Source: CAG-1031 sp964391735
GTDB lineage: Bacteria > Bacteroidota > Bacteroidia > Bacteroidales > Muribaculaceae
Reading direction: 5' to 3'
Assembly (NCBI GenBank): GCA_964391735.1
Contig: CAYMNF010000006.1
Location: 1-49,296 of the forward strand
DNA: 49,296 bases
Shown: positions 42,967-49,296 of the stretch, in pieces
Numbering within the stretch: position 1 is the first letter of the stretch
Layout of the letters: every line of letters begins with the position of its first letter
The notes under the pieces: generated by a model
Databases searched by the model: none
What the model saw: only the letters and a program-made list of their open reading frames with translations
What the model was told of the DNA's origin: nothing
Made by a program: the position numbers and the translations under genes

Positions 42967-43007
42967 TTTAAGAGCAGATTACTGATTTCGTAGTTAAAAC
43001 TCATTCC

Positions 43008-43058
43008 GGCCTCAGAGGGTTAAAGGCTCACCATTACCCTCTGGGGCCAAACTTTTTT
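43008..43058 (+). terminator. Strong intrinsic terminator of the DUF4923 gene
   Basis: A 13-bp stem (43008-43020 with 43036-43048, one G-T pair) is followed by AAAC and six T. It insulates the ior promoter just downstream. Confidence 0.85.
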
Positions 43059-43087
43059 GCCAAAAACCAAAAACGTCAATGGTTTAG

Positions 43088-43106
43088 GCTGATTAGTGCT
43101 GATTAG
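43088..43106 (+). promoter_or_regulatory. Direct repeat upstream of the ior promoter, candidate operator
   Basis: GCTGATTAG occurs at 43088-43096 and 43098-43106, starting ten bases apart, or one helical turn. It ends ten bases before the -33 element, a position suited to an activator. No regulator gene is adjacent. Confidence 0.4.
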
Positions 43107-43116
43107 GGAGTGGATA

Positions 43117-43148
43117 TTTGCGTATTTCGGGATAATGCGCTATCTTTG
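43117..43148 (+). promoter_or_regulatory. Promoter of the iorA operon
   Basis: TTTG at 43117-43120, a 20-base spacer and TATCTTTG at 43141-43148 fit the Bacteroidetes consensus closely. The leader before iorA would be about 37 bases. Confidence 0.8.
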
Positions 43149-43190
43149 ACCGGAGAACTGTTGTCCCGATAATAATTTTTACCTAATACT

Positions 43191-44813
43191 ATGAAAACTA
43201 AACAATTATTGCTGGGGGACGAAGCATTGGCGCTGGGTGCGCTCTATGCCGGACTGTCCGGAGCGTATGCTTATCCGGGTACCCCCTCCACCGAAATTCT
43301 TGAATTTATACAGGGTTCTGCTTTGGCACGTGAGCGTGGCATACACTCACGTTGGTCTTCAAATGAAAAAACAGCTGTTGAGGAGGCTCTTGGTATGTCC
43401 TTCTGTGGCAAACGTGCTATCACAGCCATGAAGCATGTCGGTGTCAATGTCGCTGCCGACCCCTTGGTGAACTCAGCAATGACGGGTGCCAACGGCGGTC
43501 TCATTGTTGTTGCTGCCGATGACCCCTCGATGCACTCATCACAAAACGAGCAAGACTCTCGTTTTTATGCCGATTTTGCCCTGCTGCCTTGTCTGGAACC
43601 CTCAAACCAGCAAGAGTGCTATGACATGGCACGTTACGGCTTTGAGCTCTCAGAGAAGTACGGTATCCCCGTGATGACCCGCCTGGTAACGCGTCTCAGC
43701 CACAGCCGTGCTGTTGTCGAGACCGACAAGGAACCGATGCAGGAGAATCCTCTGCACTATCCTGAAAAGGCCCGTCAATGGGTTTTGATGCCCGTGAACT
43801 CACGCCGTCGTTACACCGAGCTGATCAAGGACTTTGAGGCATTGCAGCATGCCTCAGAGCAATCCCCGTTCAACGCCTATACCACCGGCAAGGAGAAACG
43901 CCTGGGCGTTATCGTCAGCGGTATCGCGCACAACTATTACCGTGAGGTTGCCGGCACAGACAGCCCCTTCCCCACAGTTAAGATTTCGCAGTATCCGCTT
44001 CCCGTCAAAATGATTGACAAGCTGATAGATGAGTGTGATGCCATCCTCGTTATTGAGGAGGGGCAACCCTTTATCGAGCCTAAGATACGCGGCCTTTTAA
44101 ACCGCACCCCCAAGCCTGTATACGGCAAACTGTCAGGCGAACTGCCCCGCACCGGCGAGCTGACCCCTGACATCATCCGCAACACCCTGCACGCACTTGT
44201 TCCCGATGTTATCGGCGAGGTCAATACCGGGCAGAGCGTACCCGAGTTGGTAGCTCCGCGTCCCCCGGCATTGTGCCAGGGTTGCAGCCACCGTGATATC
44301 TATGCCGCCCTCAATGAGGTTCTTGAAGGCTATCCCTCACCCAAGGTATTCGGTGATATAGGTTGCTATACCTTGGGATATCTGAAGCCCTTCAACGCCA
44401 TTGACACATGTGTTGATATGGGCGCATCCATCACCATGGCCAAGGGTGCAGCTGATGCCGGCCAGCACCCCTCGGTTGCCATTATCGGTGACTCAACATT
44501 CACACACTCAGGCATGACCGGCCTGTTGGATGCTGTAAACGAGGATACCCCCATGACGGTGATTATCAGCGACAACCTCACCACAGGTATGACCGGTGGT
44601 CAAGACTCACAGGGCACCGGCAAGCTTGAGCAGATTTGTCTGGGTCTTGGTGTTGCTCCCGAGCATGTTGTCACCGTTGATGCCCACCCGCGCAACCATG
44701 CCGAGATGGTTGACCTGGTGCGTCGTGAGATCGAGTACAAAGGCCTGTCAGTTATTATCTCGCGCCGCGAGTGCATCCAGACAGCTCGCCGTCACGCCAA
44801 GGCCAAGGCCTGA
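43191..44813 (+). CDS. iorA: Indolepyruvate:ferredoxin oxidoreductase, alpha subunit (short form without ferredoxin domain)
   Basis: The 540-residue protein is the thiamine-diphosphate subunit that, with IorB, oxidatively decarboxylates aryl 2-oxo acids to acyl-CoA. The N-terminal pyrimidine-binding domain (GAYAYPGTPSTEILEF, about 24-39) and the CQGCSHRDIYAAL segment (about 363-375) are visible. The C-terminal ThDP domain has GDIGCYTLGY and the metal-binding GDSTFTHSGMTGLLDAVNED (about 430-449). The chain ends at RRECIQTARRHAKAKA; the two [4Fe-4S] motifs that usually follow this point are missing, so an electron outlet is not evident. I believe Bacteroidetes homologues are often like this. 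It is the first gene of a four-gene operon. Confidence 0.93.
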   Translation: MKTKQLLLGDEALALGALYAGLSGAYAYPGTPSTEILEFIQGSALARERGIHSRWSSNEKTAVEEALGMSFCGKRAITAMKHVGVNVAADPLVNSAMTGANGGLIVVAADDPSMHSSQNEQDSRFYADFALLPCLEPSNQQECYDMARYGFELSEKYGIPVMTRLVTRLSHSRAVVETDKEPMQENPLHYPEKARQWVLMPVNSRRRYTELIKDFEALQHASEQSPFNAYTTGKEKRLGVIVSGIAHNYYREVAGTDSPFPTVKISQYPLPVKMIDKLIDECDAILVIEEGQPFIEPKIRGLLNRTPKPVYGKLSGELPRTGELTPDIIRNTLHALVPDVIGEVNTGQSVPELVAPRPPALCQGCSHRDIYAALNEVLEGYPSPKVFGDIGCYTLGYLKPFNAIDTCVDMGASITMAKGAADAGQHPSVAIIGDSTFTHSGMTGLLDAVNEDTPMTVIISDNLTTGMTGGQDSQGTGKLEQICLGLGVAPEHVVTVDAHPRNHAEMVDLVRREIEYKGLSVIISRRECIQTARRHAKAKA

Positions 44814-44866
44814 GCTCACCAATTCTTAGTTCTCTGATAACAATAACCAAAAAGAATATTACTGAT

Positions 44867-45442
44867 ATGAAATCAGACATCATACTGGCCGGTGTCGGCG
44901 GACAAGGCATTTTGTCAATCGCCACCATCTTAGGGGCTGCCGCCCTTGAGGATAATCTGTATCTGAAGCAAGCCGAGGTACACGGCATGAGCCAGCGTGG
45001 CGGTGATGTGCAGTCATGCCTGCGCCTGTCCTCCGAGCCGATTCACAGTGACCTTATCCCCCTGGGCGGGGCTGACTTCATTGTCTCTCTTGAACCCATG
45101 GAGGCTTTGCGCTATGTCCCCTTCCTCAAAGACGGGGGGTGGGTAGTCACCAATACTGTCCCCTTTGTTAACATCGAGGCCTATCCCGACCCCGAGATGC
45201 TTGACAAGGAGTTAAAGAAGATTCCCCACGTGATAGCGTTTGACATGGATGCCGTTGCCAAGAAGGTTGCCACGGCACGTTCATCGAACATGGTGCTTCT
45301 GGGTGCTCTTGCCGCCAACCTGCCTATCCCGGCTGACAAAATCGAGGCCGCTATCCAGAAAGTATTCGGGCGCAAGGGCCAGGAGATTGTCAACGCCAAT
45401 GTGGCTGCTTTCCGTGCCGGATTGGCCGAGGCCCGCAAATAA
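44867..45442 (+). CDS. iorB: Indolepyruvate:ferredoxin oxidoreductase, beta subunit
   Basis: The 191-residue subunit carries the gamma-type domain of 2-oxoacid oxidoreductases. The N-terminal ILAGVGGQGILSIATI (about 5-20) and the VHGMSQRGGDVQSCLRLS segment (about 41-58) are diagnostic. The start is the ATG at 44867, since a longer frame to 44771 overlaps the end of iorA with residues unlike the family. It lies 53 bases after iorA and 34 before the aminotransferase, in the same operon. Confidence 0.93.
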   Translation: MKSDIILAGVGGQGILSIATILGAAALEDNLYLKQAEVHGMSQRGGDVQSCLRLSSEPIHSDLIPLGGADFIVSLEPMEALRYVPFLKDGGWVVTNTVPFVNIEAYPDPEMLDKELKKIPHVIAFDMDAVAKKVATARSSNMVLLGALAANLPIPADKIEAAIQKVFGRKGQEIVNANVAAFRAGLAEARK

Positions 45443-45476
45443 CAAACCATTTTCGCAAAAAATATCCTGATACCAC

Positions 45477-46790
45477 ATGTTTCCTATTGACAGAGAGGGG
45501 TTGCAGCGTGAGATGCAACGTATGATGATCGAGGAGATTTCCGAGGCAACCATACGCCAGATTTCGGCCTTGGGAGAGGCCCTGGAGGCGACTGCCGGTG
45601 AACCGATGGTACACCTGGAAATGGGTAATCCCGGGCTGCCGGCTGAGGAGATTGGCATTGACGCCCAATGTGCCGCCCTGCGTATGGGCGTCCCGGCAAA
45701 ATATCCCAATGTTATGGGGTTGCCGCCGTTGAAGAAGGCCGCCTCAGCCTTCCTGAAGGCCTTTGTTGACATTGACGTGCCCGCCGACACCATTATCCCC
45801 ACCGTCGGGTCAATGCAGGGGTCATTTACCCTTGAGCTGCTGATGGCCCAGCGCCTCCCTGAGCGCGACACCATCCTCTTCATCAACCCCGGATTCCCGG
45901 CTCAGCGCCATCAAGCCAAGGTGTTGGGAATCAATCAGCGTTCTTTTGATATCTATAACTACCGTGGCGAGGCTTTGCGCCAAAAACTCGAGGAGGAGTT
46001 GGCCGACAACCGCGTCACGGCCATGATATACTCCAACCCCAACAACCCGGCATGGTTCAACCTAACCGATGAGGAGTTGAGGATTATCGGCGATGCCGCC
46101 ACGCGCCACGATGTCATTGTCCTTGAGGATATGGCATATATGGGCATGGACTTCCGCGTTAACCAGGGTGTCCCCGGTGAGCCTCCCTTCGTGCCCAGCG
46201 TTGCAAAGTACACCGACAACTTTATTGTTCTGCTCTCAGGCAGTAAAATATTCAGCTACGCAGGTGAGCGCATAGCCGTTATGTGCTTCTCGCCCACGGT
46301 TTATCACCGTCAGTATCAATTCCTTAAGGAGTTCTACGGGATGCCGGCGTTGGGAGATGCCTACGTCTTCGGCGTGTTGTACACCGCCTCGTCGGGTGTC
46401 AGCCACTCTGCCCAATATGCTATGGCCGCCATGCTGCAGGCTGCTGCCGAGGGTAATCTCAACTTCGTTGACCACTGCCACGAGTATGCCGCCCGCGCCG
46501 CTAAGGCTAAAAAGCTGTTCACCGATGCAGGCTTCAGTCTGGTGTATGAATTGGACGGTGACCGTCCCATCAGTGACGGTTTCTTCTTCACAATGGGATA
46601 CCCGGGTCTGACGGGTGCCGAGCTGCAGGCTGAGTTGTTGCGGTATGGCATTGCCGCCATCTCCCTGCCGTCAACCGGCTCTGAGCAGGAGGGTGTGCGT
46701 ATAACCGTTTCCCTGCTCTCATCCCCAGAGGATTTCGAGCGCCTGGGTGCTCGCCTCAATGCATTTAAGAAAGACCACGCTATTGACTGA
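45477..46790 (+). CDS. PLP-dependent class I/II aminotransferase
   Basis: The 437-residue enzyme has the fold type I aminotransferase layout: the N-terminal substrate segment EMGNPGLPA, the PLP-phosphate region, the YSNPNNPAWFNLTDEEL segment (about 182-198) and the Schiff-base lysine in LLSGSKIFSYAGERIAV (about 251-267). It would convert an amino acid to its 2-oxo acid, the substrate of IorAB encoded just upstream. The context points to aromatic amino acids, but specificity cannot be read from sequence. It ends seven bases before the CoA-transferase gene. Confidence 0.92.
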   Translation: MFPIDREGLQREMQRMMIEEISEATIRQISALGEALEATAGEPMVHLEMGNPGLPAEEIGIDAQCAALRMGVPAKYPNVMGLPPLKKAASAFLKAFVDIDVPADTIIPTVGSMQGSFTLELLMAQRLPERDTILFINPGFPAQRHQAKVLGINQRSFDIYNYRGEALRQKLEEELADNRVTAMIYSNPNNPAWFNLTDEELRIIGDAATRHDVIVLEDMAYMGMDFRVNQGVPGEPPFVPSVAKYTDNFIVLLSGSKIFSYAGERIAVMCFSPTVYHRQYQFLKEFYGMPALGDAYVFGVLYTASSGVSHSAQYAMAAMLQAAAEGNLNFVDHCHEYAARAAKAKKLFTDAGFSLVYELDGDRPISDGFFFTMGYPGLTGAELQAELLRYGIAAISLPSTGSEQEGVRITVSLLSSPEDFERLGARLNAFKKDHAID

Positions 46791-46797
46791 AATAACC

Positions 46798-48108
46798 ATG
46801 GCTAAATATGTATCTGCCGATGAGGCCGTAAAACTGGTAAGGGACAACGATAACGTCTTTATACAAGGTTCTACCTCAATCCCCGAGGTCCTGTGTGAGG
46901 CCATTGCCCGCCGTGCCCCCGAGTTGCATAATGTCACCCTGGCATCAGCCTTCTGCGTTGCCAAAGGGCCGGCTCCCTATTGCACCGAGAGTTGCAAGGA
47001 CGCCTTCTATGTTGAGTCGTTCTTCATGAGCAACAACATACGCAAATGGGTTGAGGAGGGTAACGGCTCAATCATCCCCCGTTTTTTGGGTGAGGTGCCT
47101 GAGCTGTTCCGCGACGGTACATGGCCCGTAGATGTGGCTTTCCTCAACTGCTCAATGCCTGACAAGGATGGTAACGTAAGTTTTGGCGTATCGGCTGACC
47201 TGGCTTTCTCAGCCCAGGAAACCGCGCGCACCATCATTGCCCAAATCAACCCGCACATGCCCTTCAGCTATGGCGATGCCGTGATTCCCCTGAGCAAGAT
47301 TGATGCTGCCGTAATGGTTGACGAACCCCTCGTAGAGGTTCCCACGGCTGTTCCCACGCCCCAGGAGATTGCCATCGGTAATGCCATTGCCGAGCACATC
47401 CCCGACGGTGCCACCCTGCAGATCGGGGTGGGGGGCATCCCCAATGCCGTCATCCGTGCGCTTGCCAACCACAAGCATTTAGGGTTACACACCGAGGCTA
47501 TGACCGATGGCGTGCTGCCCCTGATTGAGAGCGGGGTAATTGACAACAGCCAGAAGAAGATTCTCCCCGGCAAGTCGGTTGCCTCTTTGGCCCTGGGCAG
47601 TCGCCGGTTGTATGACTTTATGGACTACAATCCCGACATCATTATACGTGATGTCGCCTGGACAAACGACCCGGCCATCATTCGGCAGAACCCCAAGGTT
47701 GTGTCAATCAACAGCTGCCTTGAGGTTGACCTCACCGGCCAGATTTGCGCCGACTCTATAGGCGAGCGCATATTCTCAGGTGTGGGTGGACAACATGACT
47801 TTGTTTACGGCTCATCGCGCTCAGAGGGTGGCCAGTCCTTCCTGGCCATGTTGGCTGAGACACGCCACGGCCACAGCAAAATCAAGGCCCTGCTCACCGC
47901 CGGTGCCGGTGTGGTGACAACCCGTTTCCAGACCAACTGGCTCGTGACTGAGTACGGTGCTGTGAACCTGCGCGGCAAGGACCTGGCAGAGCGTGCACGC
48001 CTGCTCATTTCAATAGCCGCTCCCCAATTCCGTGAGGAGCTTGACCGTGAGGCACGTCGTCGCTTCGGCCGCGCCTACACTCGTCTCTTCACCCCCGTCG
48101 GCCAATAA
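46798..48108 (+). CDS. Acetyl-CoA hydrolase/CoA-transferase family protein
   Basis: The 436-residue protein belongs to the Cat1/4-hydroxybutyrate CoA-transferase family. The ATLQIGVGGIPNAVIRAL segment (about 214-231), the catalytic glutamate in LHTEAMTDGVLP (about 240-251), and the SGVGGQHDFVYGSSRSEGG segment (about 327-345) are visible, as is VTEYGAVNLRGK near 382. It would move CoA from the acyl-CoA made by IorAB to acetate, or hydrolyse it. The start is the ATG at 46798; a longer frame to 46747 overlaps the aminotransferase. A strong terminator follows. Confidence 0.92.
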   Translation: MAKYVSADEAVKLVRDNDNVFIQGSTSIPEVLCEAIARRAPELHNVTLASAFCVAKGPAPYCTESCKDAFYVESFFMSNNIRKWVEEGNGSIIPRFLGEVPELFRDGTWPVDVAFLNCSMPDKDGNVSFGVSADLAFSAQETARTIIAQINPHMPFSYGDAVIPLSKIDAAVMVDEPLVEVPTAVPTPQEIAIGNAIAEHIPDGATLQIGVGGIPNAVIRALANHKHLGLHTEAMTDGVLPLIESGVIDNSQKKILPGKSVASLALGSRRLYDFMDYNPDIIIRDVAWTNDPAIIRQNPKVVSINSCLEVDLTGQICADSIGERIFSGVGGQHDFVYGSSRSEGGQSFLAMLAETRHGHSKIKALLTAGAGVVTTRFQTNWLVTEYGAVNLRGKDLAERARLLISIAAPQFREELDREARRRFGRAYTRLFTPVGQ

Positions 48109-48125
48109 AGATTTTTAATAACTAA

Positions 48126-48174
48126 AAGGGCGAGGAACAGGTATTTAGCCTAATTCCTCGCCCTTGATTTTTTT
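48126..48174 (+). terminator. Intrinsic terminator of the ior operon, possibly bidirectional
   Basis: A 12-bp stem (AAGGGCGAGGAA at 48126-48137 with its complement at 48154-48165) is followed by GATTTTTTT. On the minus strand a shorter T run follows, so it may also serve the convergent GH53 gene, which ends at 48187. Confidence 0.88.
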
Positions 48175-48186
48175 GGGGTCAGGGAT

Positions 48187-49221
48187 TTATTTCTCTGAAA
48201 ACTCCTTAAAGGCATCCATAATGATTGTAGGGCGGCGATTGTCAAAGGCCCCTAACTTGTAGCCGTCAAGGGTAGCGTCGGCCTCCGGGGCCCAATACCA
48301 GACGCCGCGGCATGCACCGTCGGTTTCATTGGCAAAGACATTGAGAGCACGTTCCATAAACGCCTTGCCGGGGACCGGCTTTGTGGCATCCACGCCGATT
48401 TCCGTCACCATAATATCTGTGCCATACTTCTTTTTCAGGTCCTTGATGTTGCGCACGGCACGTTCCAAGAGCTCATCCTCGCTCTTTACCTTGCCGTCCT
48501 TCATGCTCCAGTACGGGTAGATGCTCATGCCTATCATGTCCCACTTGGCGCCATTTTGCTTCAGGTCATCAAACACGCGGTTATACAGGGGCTCGTCAAA
48601 ACCGTTGTCAAGGTGCACAATTACCTGTGCATCGGGGTAGACACTCTTCACAGCATCATACCCGGCTTGGGTAAGGCCCGCATACTGGGCGGCATTCTGC
48701 TCGCATTGTCCCACCGGCCACAAGAAACCGTGGGTAGTCTCGTTGCCGACTTGTACCCAGGGCACATCCACTCCGCGGCTACGCAGCATCTGCAATGTGG
48801 CCGCCGTGTGCTCAGCCAGGGCCCCTTTCATCTGCTCGTATGACATGTTTTCCCACCGGCGGGGGATATTCTGTTTCTGCGGGTCGGCCCACCAGTCGCT
48901 GTAATGGAAGTCCACCATCACCGGCAGCCCGGCTTCCTTGGCCCTCTCGGCCATTGCCAGCACGTCAAGCGGTGAACAGAACCCGCCGGTAGAGTCCGGT
49001 GCCACCCAAACACGCAGGCGCACCCCGTTGATGCCATAGTCCTTCATCAGGCGGTACAGGTCGGTCTCCTCACCCTCGGTGTTGAAAAACTTCACCCCGC
49101 GGGCTTCAGAACTCGACACTCCCGAAATGTCGGCTCCAAGAGCGAAATCATCACTTTGCGCCCAGGCTGAAATCATCGGCACGGCAGCGGCTATCAAAGT
49201 CGCCAAAAATTTTATTCTCAT
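48187..49221 (-). CDS. GH53 arabinogalactan endo-beta-1,4-galactanase
   Basis: The 344-residue enzyme starts with a Sec signal peptide (MRIKFLATLIAAAVPMISAWA, cut near residue 21) and one GH53 (beta/alpha)8 domain. The family signature GADISGVSSSEARGVKFFN is near the N terminus. The acid/base Glu lies in WVQVGNETTHGF (about 159-170) and the nucleophile Glu in MVTEIGVDA (about 275-283). It cleaves beta-1,4-galactan side chains of pectin. No SusC/D or other glycan gene is beside it within the window. The start is the ATG at 49221, since an upstream frame to 49284 crosses the promoter. Confidence 0.95.
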   Translation of the reverse strand: MRIKFLATLIAAAVPMISAWAQSDDFALGADISGVSSSEARGVKFFNTEGEETDLYRLMKDYGINGVRLRVWVAPDSTGGFCSPLDVLAMAERAKEAGLPVMVDFHYSDWWADPQKQNIPRRWENMSYEQMKGALAEHTAATLQMLRSRGVDVPWVQVGNETTHGFLWPVGQCEQNAAQYAGLTQAGYDAVKSVYPDAQVIVHLDNGFDEPLYNRVFDDLKQNGAKWDMIGMSIYPYWSMKDGKVKSEDELLERAVRNIKDLKKKYGTDIMVTEIGVDATKPVPGKAFMERALNVFANETDGACRGVWYWAPEADATLDGYKLGAFDNRRPTIIMDAFKEFSEK

Positions 49222-49247
49222 CACAAAAGTCAGTTTTGGTTTCCTGA

Positions 49248-49278
49248 CAAATATAGGTATCTGCCCTCTATTATGCAA
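49248..49278 (-). promoter_or_regulatory. Promoter of the GH53 gene
   Basis: On the minus strand TTGC (plus-strand 49275-49278) precedes TATATTTG (49248-49255) with a 19-base spacer. The leader would be about 20 bases. This shows that GH53 is transcribed on its own or heads a unit, not as part of an operon from outside the window. Confidence 0.7.
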
Positions 49279-49296
49279 CGCCAACCACCTTGACGT

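Noticed and set aside
44771..44866. 32-residue extension of IorB overlapping iorA
   Set aside because: The family begins at MKSDIILAGVGGQG; the extension is the end of iorA read in another frame.
46747..46797. 17-residue extension of the CoA transferase
   Set aside because: It overlaps the aminotransferase end; MAKYVSADE at 46798 is the better start with seven bases of spacing.
48187..49221. GH53 as the enzyme of the SusC/D operon at 10-16 kb
   Set aside because: The two loci are over 30 kb apart with separate promoters and core genes between, so a shared pathway is not supported.
1..49296. Mobile elements, prophage, CRISPR arrays, defence systems
   Set aside because: No transposase, integrase, phage structural gene, Cas or restriction gene, and no regularly spaced repeats were seen; the window is mostly core chromosome.

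Overview
The window looks like chromosomal DNA from a member of the Bacteroidales, probably a gut species of moderate G+C; I cannot name the genus. The evidence is a SusC/SusD pair, a PorZ-like double-propeller protein, DUF2723 and DUF4923 family proteins, an IorAB operon without a ferredoxin module, and several promoters of the Bacteroidetes type (TTTG, 18-20 bases, TAnnTTTG). No insertion sequence, prophage, integron or CRISPR array was seen.

Layout. Bases 1-83 hold the 3' half of a tRNA-Asn gene and its terminator. Bases 260-1592 carry a small cassette of a membrane protein, an ECF sigma factor and a probable anti-sigma protein. Bases 1585-9920 are a minus-strand housekeeping block (purD, an RlmL-type methyltransferase, trmD, trpS, a CNNM/CBS protein, purA). 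Bases 10310-15874 form a SusC-SusD-lipoprotein operon with a long structured leader and no enzyme beside it. Bases 16179-23706 hold an M18 aminopeptidase, RNase Z, PhoH, a polysaccharide deacetylase and a DUF2723 glycosyltransferase-like protein. Bases 23847-30924 hold rsmA, uvrC, apt, mnmG, ybeY, tatC and tatA.

At about 31 kb the gene direction flips. Twenty-one of 25 genes to the left lie on the minus strand, and 14 of 15 to the right lie on the plus strand. Close to the flip are a near-perfect parS site just after mnmG (27210) and a 458-base AT-rich gap (33239-33696). The gap holds seven copies of a TGTNRATAA nonamer, in both orientations, beside a run of almost pure A/T. Together these suggest that the window contains the chromosomal replication origin, which is the main find.

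To the right of the flip are fabD, an M16 peptidase, leuS, rdgB, a PorZ-like gene, an unknown gene, a family 2 glycosyltransferase, greA, a HIT protein and a DUF4923 protein. The greA gene has terminator-like hairpins between a clear promoter and its start codon, which suggests attenuation. Bases 43191-48108 form a four-gene operon with its own promoter and terminator: iorA, iorB, an aminotransferase and an acyl-CoA transferase/hydrolase. It is probably a route from amino acids (likely aromatic) through 2-oxo acids and acyl-CoA to acids. The window ends with a secreted GH53 galactanase on the minus strand, also with a clear promoter.
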